From: UBA2588 sp964343075
Lineage (GTDB): Bacteria; Chloroflexota; Dehalococcoidia; Lucifugimonadales; UBA3495
Length of the DNA: 64,000 nucleotides
NCBI GenBank assembly: GCA_964343075.1
Contig: CAYFGT010000002.1
Span: 94,196-158,195 of the forward strand
Direction: 5' to 3'
The position numbers and the translations under genes are program-made. Shown here piece after piece: positions 26,099 through 34,510 of this stretch (position 1 is the first letter of the stretch; each line of letters begins with the position of its first letter). The notes under the pieces are model-generated. The model made no database searches. It saw nothing but the letters and a program-made list of their open reading frames with translations, and was not told where the DNA came from.

Positions 26099-26173
26099 GC
26101 CGGTGTAGCTCAGTGGTAGAGCGGCGGTTTCGTAAACCGTAGGTCAAGGGTTCAACTCCCTTCATCGGCTCCA
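26099..26173 (+). tRNA. tRNA-Thr (CGT)
   Basis: Cloverleaf with acceptor GCCGGTG/CATCGGC, D-arm GCTC/GAGC, anticodon stem GCGGT/ACCGT, loop TTCGTAA (anticodon CGT), T-stem AAGGG/CCCTT. Discriminator T and encoded CCA. Lies between the RND promoter and the arabinose-donor genes. Confidence 0.96.
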
Positions 26174-26236
26174 TATTTTAAGATGATGTGTTAAGGATCG
26201 ATTATATTTATACATTTTAAATCTATTTTAATAACA

Positions 26237-27064
26237 TTGAGACCATGGCAATGGATAAAGAACGGATTAGTTCTTGTCCCACTAGTGTTTGGGCTTAGAC
26301 TAGGATATATGTCAGATGTGTATCTCGCTTTAGGAGCTTTTCTGGTTTTTTGTTTGGTTTCAAGTGCGGTGTATTGCCTGAATGATGTTCTTGATCTGAG
26401 AACTGATTTATTAGACGAAGAAAATAAGAAAAGACCCTTGGCAGCAGGTATGATTGGAGTTACTCCCACCATCCTAGTATCAATAGTGTTATTAATCGGA
26501 GGCTTGGCGATATCTTTATCGTTAGTATCTCCAATGCTGGCTGGAATCATAAGCGTTTATTATGTTCTTAATTTGGTTTATGCGATTTATTTGAAGCAAA
26601 TTATCCCATGGGGTGCAATAGTAATTGCATTAGGATTTGTGTTGAGGGTTTATGCTGGAGCCAGTGTTATCGCGATTGAATTGTCATCATGGTTGATACT
26701 GGTTACATTTTTTACAGCGTTATTTGTGAGCCTAATAAAACTAAAGCACAAATTTGCTAACAGTTCGAATATAAATGACCAATCATACACAATTTATCTG
26801 GATGCTTCTGTAAATATTACTGCCGGTCTCGTGATAGTTATATATTGCTTGTGGGTTATATTGGGCCAAGAGATGTTGATAGATCAAAGGATGTTGGTTT
26901 CTATCCCGTTCGTGATAGGTGGTATATTGAGATTCATATTTTTGAATCGTGAGGCCAATATCAACCGAGATCCTACTATTCTGATATTTAAAGATAAACA
27001 ATTGTTAGTTACTTTCGCATGCTGGATGATTTCGTGTATTCTTTGTTTGTATGTTCAATGGTAA
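26237..27064 (+). CDS. UbiA-family decaprenyl-phosphate phosphoribosyltransferase-like protein
   Basis: A polytopic membrane prenyl-phosphate transferase of about 275 residues. The first Asp-rich motif YCLNDVLDLRTDLLDEE (NDxxDxxxD) and LAAGMIG match DPPR synthase (Rv3806c), which joins phosphoribosyl diphosphate to decaprenyl phosphate. The start must be non-ATG: RPWQWIKN, a conserved N-terminal motif, is reached only from a TTG at 26237 with no clear ribosome site. The second motif region LKQIIPWGAIVIALGFVLRVYAG seems to have Gly where related enzymes have Asp, which deserves checking. It precedes DprE1-like and DprE2-like genes. Confidence 0.83.
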   Translation: MRPWQWIKNGLVLVPLVFGLRLGYMSDVYLALGAFLVFCLVSSAVYCLNDVLDLRTDLLDEENKKRPLAAGMIGVTPTILVSIVLLIGGLAISLSLVSPMLAGIISVYYVLNLVYAIYLKQIIPWGAIVIALGFVLRVYAGASVIAIELSSWLILVTFFTALFVSLIKLKHKFANSSNINDQSYTIYLDASVNITAGLVIVIYCLWVILGQEMLIDQRMLVSIPFVIGGILRFIFLNREANINRDPTILIFKDKQLLVTFACWMISCILCLYVQW

Positions 27065-27070
27065 TGTAGA

Positions 27071-28375
27071 ATGAGAGACCACCGTTATCTTTCTTGGGGT
27101 AGATATCCGAAAAGTCAGCATATTGGCGTTATTAATGATTTGACAAAACTGACTGGGTTATGTGTGGTAGACGGTGAGTCTACGATAATACCTTACGGTA
27201 ATGGTCGGTCTTATGGTGATGTGTGCCTCAACAATAATGGGATGTTGTTCGATACAGTGAAATTATCTACGATCGAATTTGATAGAAATCAAGGCCTATT
27301 AAAATGCGGGGCGGGTGTTACAGTAAAAGAGGTTTTAGATCAAATTATCCCCTGGAATTGGATGCTCCCTGTAGTACCAGGAACTAAAGAAGTCACTATA
27401 GGTGGAGCTGTAGCTAATGATGTTCATGGTAAAAATCATCACGTTATGGGTTCTTTTGGTAACCATATAAGATCAATGATGCTACATTCCACTTATGCGG
27501 GAATCGTGGAATGTAGCATGGATACGAATTCAGAACTGTTCCGAGCTACAATAGGTGGATTGGGCCTTACTGGATTAATTTTGGAAGTAACTATCCAACT
27601 GGTAAAAATACCTTCACCGTGGATAAGTACACGCAATATTCCGTTCAATTCGGTATCAGAGTTTATTGATATGAGTTTAGATTATGATAGACAGTACTCG
27701 TATTCTGTTGGTTGGCTTAACATATCGAAAAAGCTAGGTTCGGGCATATTACAAGTAGCTAACCATATAGAATCGAATTCGAGATTGATATCTAAAACCA
27801 GGTTTAATCAGCTACGGTTACCTTATTTTGTCAGAGCTCCAGGTATGGTCAATCGGTTTAGTGTTAAATTGATAAACTTCGTGTATTCAAAATTAAATTC
27901 TGATGAGTGTTCAGAGAAATATTTTGACGAGTTTTTATTTCCATTAGATAAATTTGGTTCATGGAATAGAGTATTTTTCCCCAGAGGTTTTATTCAGTAT
28001 CAATGCGTTATTCCGTATAAGAATGCAGATATAGCTTGTCAACAAATACTAGAGATAGCATCAAAATCAGGAAGTTTGTCTTTTCTTAATGTGATTAAAT
28101 CCTTTGGGTCTCAAAAATCAGTAGGAATGATGTCGTTTCCTATGGAAGGCATAACTTTGTCCCTGGATTTTTTCAGGATAACGTCTAAATTATTTAAGCT
28201 CCTAGACGAAATGGATAGTATTGTGTTTGGGTCTGGAGGAAGGATCTATCCAGGTAAAGATTCTAGAATGCATAGTAAGTATTTTGATTTGAATTTTCCT
28301 GATAAAGACGAATTTGAGCCACTGATAGATCCCAGATATTCTTCCAGTTACTGGAGGCGAGTAAGTAATGCGTAA
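27071..28375 (+). CDS. FAD-dependent decaprenylphosphoryl-ribose 2'-oxidase-like (DprE1-type)
   Basis: The 434-residue flavoprotein has the PCMH/VAO FAD-binding pattern TIIPYGNGRSYGDVCLNNNG and TIGGAVANDVHGKNHHVMGSFGNH. SWGRYPKSQHIG at the N-terminus is typical of DprE1, the oxidase of the two-step epimerisation that turns decaprenyl-phosphoryl ribose into its 2'-keto form. It starts six bases after the UbiA stop and overlaps the next gene (DprE2-type SDR) by eight bases, so it is co-translated with its reductase partner. Function is by homology and neighbourhood. Confidence 0.88.
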   Translation: MRDHRYLSWGRYPKSQHIGVINDLTKLTGLCVVDGESTIIPYGNGRSYGDVCLNNNGMLFDTVKLSTIEFDRNQGLLKCGAGVTVKEVLDQIIPWNWMLPVVPGTKEVTIGGAVANDVHGKNHHVMGSFGNHIRSMMLHSTYAGIVECSMDTNSELFRATIGGLGLTGLILEVTIQLVKIPSPWISTRNIPFNSVSEFIDMSLDYDRQYSYSVGWLNISKKLGSGILQVANHIESNSRLISKTRFNQLRLPYFVRAPGMVNRFSVKLINFVYSKLNSDECSEKYFDEFLFPLDKFGSWNRVFFPRGFIQYQCVIPYKNADIACQQILEIASKSGSLSFLNVIKSFGSQKSVGMMSFPMEGITLSLDFFRITSKLFKLLDEMDSIVFGSGGRIYPGKDSRMHSKYFDLNFPDKDEFEPLIDPRYSSSYWRRVSNA

Positions 28376-29111
28376 AAATATAGTGATTATTGGTGCAAAC
28401 TCAGACATTGCCAGAGAATGTGCTTTGATCTGGGCACAGCAAAATCATGACTTAACATTGGCATCTAGGGATTTGTCAGAACTTAAAGAACAAGAGACTG
28501 TTTTGATTAAAGAAGGGTGCAATACTGTATCGTCTGTTGCATTGGATGTTACAGACAGGAACTCAATGGAGGAATTCTTGGATAAATGTTTCAGCCAAGA
28601 TAAAACAATAGATTTAGTTTTAGTAGCCCATGGTGTTCTTTTAAAATCTGACTCCCAAGAAGCTAAAGAAGTACAAGCTTTAGAGGCATTTATCGATGTG
28701 AATGGTGTAAGTACTATATTAATCATTAGGCACTTACTCAACCGATTTGTTCACTTGAAACGAGGACACATTGCAGTAATTTCATCTATAGCAGGAGACA
28801 GATCTCGTCCTAGTAATTTGGAATATGGATTATCAAAACAAATGGTTAGCTTTTATATGGATGGACTCCGAAGAGAAGCCAAAGAGTCAGGTATTAAACT
28901 TAGTCTTGTAAAGCCTGGGTTGATTAGGACTAAGATGACTGCACATCTTAAAGAAGGCATGCTATTTACGTCATCAAAGGCGGCTGCCAGATCTATAGTC
29001 AATGGAATTGATTCTAATAAGTTTGAGTTTTATGTCCCGTCGTACTGGAGGATTATCTCTATTGTATTGAAGTTGGTTCCATATAAGATTCTGTCTCGAT
29101 TAAATATCTGA
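28368..29111 (+). CDS. SDR reductase of DprE2 type (decaprenylphosphoryl-2-keto-ribose reductase)
   Basis: A 247-residue short-chain dehydrogenase. It shows the N-terminal NAD(P) site VIIGANSDIAREC, the NNAG-equivalent region LVAHGVL, Ser in ISSIAGDRSR and YGLSK (YxxxK catalytic pair). GANSDIA is typical of DprE2, which reduces the 2'-keto intermediate to decaprenyl-phosphoryl arabinose. The eight-base overlap with the DprE1-like gene supports a joint enzyme pair. With the UbiA-like gene it forms three steps of the arabinofuranose-donor route. The phosphatase step (Rv3807c-like) is not present here. Confidence 0.87.
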   Translation: MRKNIVIIGANSDIARECALIWAQQNHDLTLASRDLSELKEQETVLIKEGCNTVSSVALDVTDRNSMEEFLDKCFSQDKTIDLVLVAHGVLLKSDSQEAKEVQALEAFIDVNGVSTILIIRHLLNRFVHLKRGHIAVISSIAGDRSRPSNLEYGLSKQMVSFYMDGLRREAKESGIKLSLVKPGLIRTKMTAHLKEGMLFTSSKAAARSIVNGIDSNKFEFYVPSYWRIISIVLKLVPYKILSRLNI

Positions 29112-29131
29112 CACAAGTTTTAATTTATACA

Positions 29132-29287
29132 CTATTTGGAAGAGAATAAATTCCAAGGCCAAGAAGAATAGATCGTATCCCAGGGGAAAATATTGAAACT
29201 AAGTAGACCGATTACTCCTAACCCTATAAGGCCGAGTAGTAGAGTGACTAATAACATTCCCTGTTTTCCGAATGGTAGGTTACCCAT
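29132..29287 (-). CDS. Putative 51-residue small membrane protein
   Basis: The frame begins MGNLPFGKQG and continues with one hydrophobic helix (LLVTLLLGLIGLGVIGLL) and an aromatic C-terminus (WDTIYSSWPW). The ATG has AGGA eight bases upstream, a good ribosome site. It lies between the convergent DprE2-like gene and the carbonic anhydrase gene on the same strand. I do not recognise a family. Confidence 0.5.
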   Translation of the reverse strand: MGNLPFGKQGMLLVTLLLGLIGLGVIGLLSFNIFPWDTIYSSWPWNLFSSK

Positions 29288-29374
29288 GCTCACGTTCCTA
29301 AATAATTATTGTTATGTTTTTATTGTAGCAGATTTAACCAAACGGGTGTTCTGCTACTAGTATTTTTTCTGATA

Positions 29375-29908
29375 TTATACAAATTTGTGTTGGTCTGGGT
29401 CTTGCAGGTTATTTTGCAAGAAAATTTGTCCATTTTCATAGTAATTCTCGGCTGTTCGCCTAATCATTTCATGGTGTTTACTGTCAGTTTGCTTGACGAC
29501 TTTGGCTGGTGCACCCACTACAAATGAATCGTCTGGAATGACTACATTGCCTAGTACTACTGCTCCGGAGGCGATTATGGAATTTGAACCAATACTTGCC
29601 TCATTGTTAACAATAGCACCGTTGCCTAATAAAGTATTGCTACCAACATACTTGGCGTGGCACATTACCAAATGGCCTAGTGTTGTGTTGTCACCGAAGA
29701 TACAGTCTGAATCACTATGAATCACACTGCCGTCTTGGATGTTTACGTTTGCTCCTATGGTCACTTTGTGTTTGTTAGCACGAATGACGACTCCGTGCCA
29801 TATGGAAGATCCTGGGCCGATCTCGACATCTCCTACTACGTATGCAGATTCACTTACAAATGCGGTTGGATGAATTTTGGGGGATTTGTCTCCTAATGCT
29901 CGTATCAC
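29375..29908 (-). CDS. Gamma-carbonic anhydrase family protein
   Basis: The 177-residue protein is a left-handed beta-helix built of hexapeptide repeats (ALGDKSPKIHPTAFVSESAYVVGDVEIGPGSSIWHGVVIRANK...). Putative zinc ligands match gamma-class carbonic anhydrases: His64 (SVIHSD), His79 (LGH) and His84 (CH, five residues later). VPDDSFVVGAPAKVV-like loops are intact (IPDDSFVVGAPAKVV). It may hydrate CO2 or serve a related role; family members are often called YrdA/PaaY. It is the only large gene near the small membrane ORF. Confidence 0.9.
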   Translation of the reverse strand: MIRALGDKSPKIHPTAFVSESAYVVGDVEIGPGSSIWHGVVIRANKHKVTIGANVNIQDGSVIHSDSDCIFGDNTTLGHLVMCHAKYVGSNTLLGNGAIVNNEASIGSNSIIASGAVVLGNVVIPDDSFVVGAPAKVVKQTDSKHHEMIRRTAENYYENGQIFLQNNLQDPDQHKFV

Positions 29909-30024
29909 GGTAAACCTCTGATTATTTTGGATTGTTATAGATGATTATCACTCATTAAATATTTTTGTAAAGCTTTTTACTGATCACGGTTTGAATAAAG
30001 ATGATTGTCAGAGATTAAAATCCT

Positions 30025-30030
30025 TATAAT
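30025..30030 (+). promoter_or_regulatory. Possible -10 box of the metallopeptidase gene
   Basis: A perfect TATAAT lies 37 bases before the ATG at 30067. TTGTCA at 30005-30010 is 14 bases away, shorter than the ideal 17, so the -35 element is unsure. Confidence 0.35.
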
Positions 30031-30066
30031 GGATAGAAATTATTCGCAGGATATATCAAAATTACA

Positions 30067-32439
30067 ATGGATTTCTTTTTTAAAATTAAAGTTAGATTTT
30101 GTTATCTGTTATTGATGTTATTGAGTGTTTCTTGTTTGATAGGAACGGAAGCAGGCGTAGAAAATGAGCAAGTTACTAGTGAACGTATTCCCGTAGCGAC
30201 ACATGTACAGGAATCATTACAGTCTCATATTTCTGACGGAAGCACGAATGTACTGGAATTATCACAGCCATATGTTTCTGAAGGCAACGTGAATATACAG
30301 GAATCATCACAGTCTCATATTTCTGACGGGAGCAAGAATGCATCGGAATCTTCGCAGTCATATATTCTGGACGAAAATGCTTCTAAAGGAGCTCTGAATT
30401 TTGTTATTGTTGATAACCACCCTGAACATGAATGCTTGAATTTGGAACTAAATAGATTTGTGGATGTGTTCGGTGTGTATGTTATATCCCACAGTTCAAT
30501 TCCAGATGAATATATTTTGCATACATCTAAGATACTAGCTGAGTACATAGATAATGATATGGATGGTGTGCCAGATGATATGAATGTCCTCACCCAACTA
30601 ATAGAACGAAATTATGTTATGCCTGTGTGGACAGAAACCTTAAGAGAAAAAACCTTTGAAAGTGTGCGCACCTATTGCGCAGGTGATATTGGATTTGCCG
30701 CTAGCATGTATTATCGAGGAGATAAATGGGCTTTGAATGGAATAATCTATGATGGAACTTGGGATGGTAATTTAGAAGAAGTATGGCATGTTGTTTCCTA
30801 TGGTTGGTATCTAGCGTACCCTGAATATTTTGGGGATGGATATGATACGCAATCAGTATTGTCTTATTCAATGGATTTAGCGAGAGGGGGAAGATTTAAG
30901 GAAACACCTGACATATATCCAGATGATGCGTGGTATTCATATTACGACCCGACATGTGGATATGGATGTCAGATTCATGAATATTTTTATTGGGCTTTAA
31001 TGGCCAATCTAAGTGCTTTAGATCCAGTCTATACGGATAAATGTGAATCTAGTGAGGATGAATGGAGAATATGCACACAGAACGAACTCTTTGAAATTGA
31101 TCGAAGCGTTTATAACTTGTTAAATGATGAACGCTTTAAGCTACCTAAAAACATACCTCAAGGTAATTACCCATTAGAGGAATTGAAGTCTAGTAAGTCA
31201 ATTGCTTATAGTGATGAGGTAGTAGATCATTCAATCAATTTTGAATGGATGACAGATGGTATTGTGACGTATGAAGAAAACGCATTTGTTACTAATTTGA
31301 GCATATTAGAATACAAATTGGGTCCTGAGGCATACCACGATTTGATATCTAGCAATTGGATGTCTGATTCAAAGGAAGATCGTGAATACATACTGCTGTA
31401 TTACTTGCATGAGTTATGGGAAATTGGTCTGACAAGTTTAGTAAAACAAATTATTCAAATGCCATTCATACAACAATCGTATGAACCACATGACGAATTA
31501 GCTTTAAGAACGTTATATAGACTTAACATTAATTTTCCAGAGATTTACACTGATATTATAAGCTCTAATTGGTTCCAAGATGGTGTTGATGATGATGAAA
31601 GTATACTGCTTCAAGTGCTTGGAACTAACAGTGCACTTCTAAACTCACAAGACCTTCAGTACTTTGTGGATAATCATGAAATTTCTACTAGGAATGTAGA
31701 TCTGCCGATAGGTGGTACAAGGAGTATTAGCTTTATTCAATCTGGATATTCAAAGAAAAATTTGGATGTGGTAGATCAGGTTCATGAAGCAGTGGTAGAA
31801 ATGGAATCTTTCATGGATATTCCATTTCCTAAGAAAGAAATAATTATGCTTTTTGCTAATAAAGATCAGGTTCCGGACCGTATAAATTGGATAGGTATCA
31901 ACTTTGGAGATCATATGGTGATGCTGCCTACACTGGCAAAAGGTAAAGACGAAAATACCACGGTTGTACATGAAGTAGCTCACTATTATTGGCATTCTAA
32001 TAATGCGCCACTTTGGTTCAGAGAAGGAATAGCGGACTTTTTGTCTACTTATGTGAGAGATAAATTAGGCAGAGAGACGTTTGCTGAAAGATTTGCTTTT
32101 TCTTCGGGAGCCACGAGTTTGGAGAAAGGTATCCAAGGATGCAATTCACTGGGAGTCAAGACGATTAAAAGATTAGTAGATTTATTGGAACAGGATGGAT
32201 ATGCAATTCATTCTGAGTCAAATATGTTTTTATGTAATTATTACTTGGGAGAATGGCTCTTGACGCAAATTTATGAGATGATTGGTTCAGATAATTTTGC
32301 AGATGTGATCGGATCATTATATTCAATAGATACATTATTGAATGACAGCGCTATTTATGAAGCTTTTTTGGCTAAAACCACTGATACTAATAAGGAAGCG
32401 TTTAAAGAACTGTATGCTTCACTATACGGAGAATTTTAA
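30067..32439 (+). CDS. Large secreted protein with Ser-rich tandem repeats and gluzincin metallopeptidase motif
   Basis: The 790-residue product starts with a signal segment (FCYLLLMLLSVSC). Residues 47-106 are four 15-residue repeats of the type QESxQSHISDG, probably a flexible linker. A DNDMDGVPDD stretch is EF-hand-like, near residue 170. EEVWHVVSYGWY near residue 239 may be another metal site. The C-terminal module has HEVAHYYW (His635, Glu636, His639) with FREGIADF (Glu653), the peptidase MA/gluzincin pattern. Two SSNWxxD segments hint at helical repeats. It is likely a membrane-bound or exported protein of unknown target. Confidence 0.75.
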   Translation: MDFFFKIKVRFCYLLLMLLSVSCLIGTEAGVENEQVTSERIPVATHVQESLQSHISDGSTNVLELSQPYVSEGNVNIQESSQSHISDGSKNASESSQSYILDENASKGALNFVIVDNHPEHECLNLELNRFVDVFGVYVISHSSIPDEYILHTSKILAEYIDNDMDGVPDDMNVLTQLIERNYVMPVWTETLREKTFESVRTYCAGDIGFAASMYYRGDKWALNGIIYDGTWDGNLEEVWHVVSYGWYLAYPEYFGDGYDTQSVLSYSMDLARGGRFKETPDIYPDDAWYSYYDPTCGYGCQIHEYFYWALMANLSALDPVYTDKCESSEDEWRICTQNELFEIDRSVYNLLNDERFKLPKNIPQGNYPLEELKSSKSIAYSDEVVDHSINFEWMTDGIVTYEENAFVTNLSILEYKLGPEAYHDLISSNWMSDSKEDREYILLYYLHELWEIGLTSLVKQIIQMPFIQQSYEPHDELALRTLYRLNINFPEIYTDIISSNWFQDGVDDDESILLQVLGTNSALLNSQDLQYFVDNHEISTRNVDLPIGGTRSISFIQSGYSKKNLDVVDQVHEAVVEMESFMDIPFPKKEIIMLFANKDQVPDRINWIGINFGDHMVMLPTLAKGKDENTTVVHEVAHYYWHSNNAPLWFREGIADFLSTYVRDKLGRETFAERFAFSSGATSLEKGIQGCNSLGVKTIKRLVDLLEQDGYAIHSESNMFLCNYYLGEWLLTQIYEMIGSDNFADVIGSLYSIDTLLNDSAIYEAFLAKTTDTNKEAFKELYASLYGEF
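30205..30384 (+). repeat. Four degenerate 45-bp tandem repeats inside the peptidase gene
   Basis: Four in-frame 15-codon units encode variants of VQESLQSHISDGSTN. Units 1 and 3 are nearly identical; units 2 and 4 are more diverged. They sit just after the signal region, as for a cell-surface spacer. Copy number could vary between strains. Confidence 0.85.
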
Positions 32440-33140
32440 AGATTAGATACTTTTTGTTCAAGGTCATCTAACAAAGCTTTTTCATTCTGACTCAAGTATG
32501 GTGTCATCCATTCAATAAACCATCTCGGGTTATCTGACTCATTGTCTAGTAACAATATTTTAACTAGGTTTAGCTGCTCTTTTTCACTCCAATGTTCACG
32601 TATTATGGGCAAAATAAAAGCCTCTTCATTTTCAAAATGATCATCTTGGGTAACTCTTGCATTGACTACTTTTTCAAACAAGTGGCGTTTAGTTCTAGGT
32701 ATCAGGGCCTGCTGACCAATTTCTTCGTCCAATACATCCATCACATCTTGTAGTTTATTAATCACTTCTACGTGAAGCGCGTCAGACAATGACAAAATAG
32801 CTTCTTTTACTCTGTATTCTAGGTCTTTGTTATCATTGAGATTGATGAGTCCTTCTACCCCTTCCAATGCGGTATGGATATCAGCGTGTTCACTTTCGTT
32901 ATCCCTAGCGTAGTCAATTTCCATATCGACAGTCATATGCGCATCTTCCATATCGGCATGGTACATCATAGCTACTGCCCATTCGTTGAAAGATAAAGTG
33001 AAAGATTGCATACTGTGTTCTTCGCCAAAATCACCTATGTATTGTTCTACATCTGCTGCGTCTGCAGAGAAGGCTTTGTGGATAAGTAGCATTACGTCTA
33101 TGGGATGTTCTATCTGTGATAATACGTCTTGTTCTTTCAT
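32436..33140 (-). CDS. Hemerythrin-like HHE-domain protein
   Basis: A helical protein of about 234 residues whose His/Glu spacing resembles hemerythrin-type di-iron proteins: EHPIDVMLLIHKAF, YHADMEDAH, ESEHADIHTALEGVE, DALHVEVINKL and DDHFENEEAF. It may bind iron and oxygen or act as a sensor. An ATG at 33203 would add 21 residues, but MKEQDVLSQ at 33140 gives a more regular start. The family call is from His/Glu spacing only. The stop overlaps the convergent peptidase gene. Confidence 0.62.
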   Translation of the reverse strand: MKEQDVLSQIEHPIDVMLLIHKAFSADAADVEQYIGDFGEEHSMQSFTLSFNEWAVAMMYHADMEDAHMTVDMEIDYARDNESEHADIHTALEGVEGLINLNDNKDLEYRVKEAILSLSDALHVEVINKLQDVMDVLDEEIGQQALIPRTKRHLFEKVVNARVTQDDHFENEEAFILPIIREHWSEKEQLNLVKILLLDNESDNPRWFIEWMTPYLSQNEKALLDDLEQKVSNL

Positions 33141-33262
33141 ATATTCTTTAATTTCTAAATGTTTATTTTGATTTTTCCAGACTTTAATTTTAACACAAAT
33201 CATATGGATACAAGGTCATTTTATGATACTATCGTGACAATCAGTAGTTAGGTGCCAGTAAT

Positions 33263-34120
33263 ATGGAATTTGGTTTAATAATGTTCCCCACAAGTTACGC
33301 AATTCAGCCGGATGTTTTGGCGCAAGAAGCAGAATTACGTGGGTTCGATTCGATTTGGTTTCCGGAACATACTCATATACCAGCCTCTAGGGACAGTGCT
33401 TGGCCTGGAGGTCCAGACCTTCCGAAAGAGTATTGGAATACCTATGATCCTTTTGTGGCTTTGTCTTTTGCAGCCAGGGCGACAACCAAAATTAAACTAG
33501 GCACAGGAATTTGTTTGGTGATTGAAAGAGACCCTATAACTCTTGCCAAAGAAATTGCAAGTATTGATCAATTGTCAAAAGGAAGGTTCGTGTTAGGAAT
33601 TGGCGGCGGATGGAATGCAGAAGAGATGAATAATCACGGGACGAAATTTAAAACTCGTTTTGGGCGATTGAGAGATACGATTCTTGCGATGAAAGAAATC
33701 TGGGCGAATGATGCCGCGGAGTATCACGGTGAGTTCATAGATTTTGATCCAATATGGTCGTTTCCAAAGCCTTATCAACATCCACACCCTCCTATATTGA
33801 TGGGAGGAGATGGCCGCTCAACATTTGAAAGAGTAACCGAGTTTTGTGACGGCTGGATGCCTATTTGGGGTCGAACATCTAGCAGCGTTAACGGTGATAA
33901 TTTGGAGGCTAAGATAGATAATTTGAGATATAAATGGTCTAGTACAGATCGGAAAGATTCGGATCTAGATATTACGTTGTTTGGAGTCCCTCCGGATGGC
34001 AACGCGGTTGAAAAAGCAATAAGTATGGGGGCCACCCGAGTGATATTTGCGACTCCATGTGCCGATGAGTCCATTGTTTTACCTCACTTGGATAAATGTG
34101 CGAAACTCATTGTAGGTTAA
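33263..34120 (+). CDS. LLM-class F420-dependent oxidoreductase
   Basis: The 285-residue TIM-barrel protein has FDSIWFPEHTHIP, TTKIKLGTGICLVIERDPITLAKEIASIDQLSKGRFVLGIGGGWNAEEM and HPPILMGGDG. This pattern is characteristic of luciferase-like F420-dependent enzymes of the TIGR03619 type. Substrate is unknown. It is followed after four bases by a small membrane protein gene on the same strand, suggesting one unit. Confidence 0.9.
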   Translation: MEFGLIMFPTSYAIQPDVLAQEAELRGFDSIWFPEHTHIPASRDSAWPGGPDLPKEYWNTYDPFVALSFAARATTKIKLGTGICLVIERDPITLAKEIASIDQLSKGRFVLGIGGGWNAEEMNNHGTKFKTRFGRLRDTILAMKEIWANDAAEYHGEFIDFDPIWSFPKPYQHPHPPILMGGDGRSTFERVTEFCDGWMPIWGRTSSSVNGDNLEAKIDNLRYKWSSTDRKDSDLDITLFGVPPDGNAVEKAISMGATRVIFATPCADESIVLPHLDKCAKLIVG

Positions 34121-34124
34121 TTGT

Positions 34125-34475
34125 ATGAATAGGATATTATTAAAATTAAACAGAGTTTGTTTCTGGATCGTGGTAGTGGCCGCTTTAACATCAATGGTTG
34201 GCGCTACAGGTCTCCCGTTTGTAAGTCAAACTGGAGAGATATATTCGGAATTCGACAAAGTAAATCCAGAAAGGATTTACAGTAGTGCAGTTGCCGATAT
34301 CGAAGATGTTAGAGCTAACAATCGTAACAATATAAATAAGACTTACGTTGCACGGGCTTATGTGTTGACTAAGACAATGGCATCCATGTCTGAGCAGTTA
34401 GCGTTGCTTTGGGCTGTTTCTTTTATACTGTTAGGCATATTATTACAATATTCTTACTACCATATGCGCAAATGA
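34125..34475 (+). CDS. Small two-helix membrane protein of unknown function
   Basis: I do not recognise this 116-residue protein. It has an N-terminal hydrophobic helix (CFWIVVVAALTSMVGATGL), a polar middle (EFDKVNPERIYSSAVAD, then NNRNNINK) and a C-terminal helix (LALLWAVSFILLGILL). A hairpin with an exported loop is likely. Starts four bases after the flavin oxidoreductase stop. Confidence 0.7.
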   Translation: MNRILLKLNRVCFWIVVVAALTSMVGATGLPFVSQTGEIYSEFDKVNPERIYSSAVADIEDVRANNRNNINKTYVARAYVLTKTMASMSEQLALLWAVSFILLGILLQYSYYHMRK

Positions 34476-34510
34476 ATTCTGGTTTATGGATCGTAGTATA
34501 GTATCTTGAG

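Noticed and set aside
28202..28408. Minus-strand open frame over the DprE1/DprE2 junction
   Set aside because: Antisense to two well-supported genes and without motifs.
30205..30384. CRISPR-like repeats
   Set aside because: The repeats are contiguous, in frame and encode 15-residue units; there are no spacers and no cas genes.
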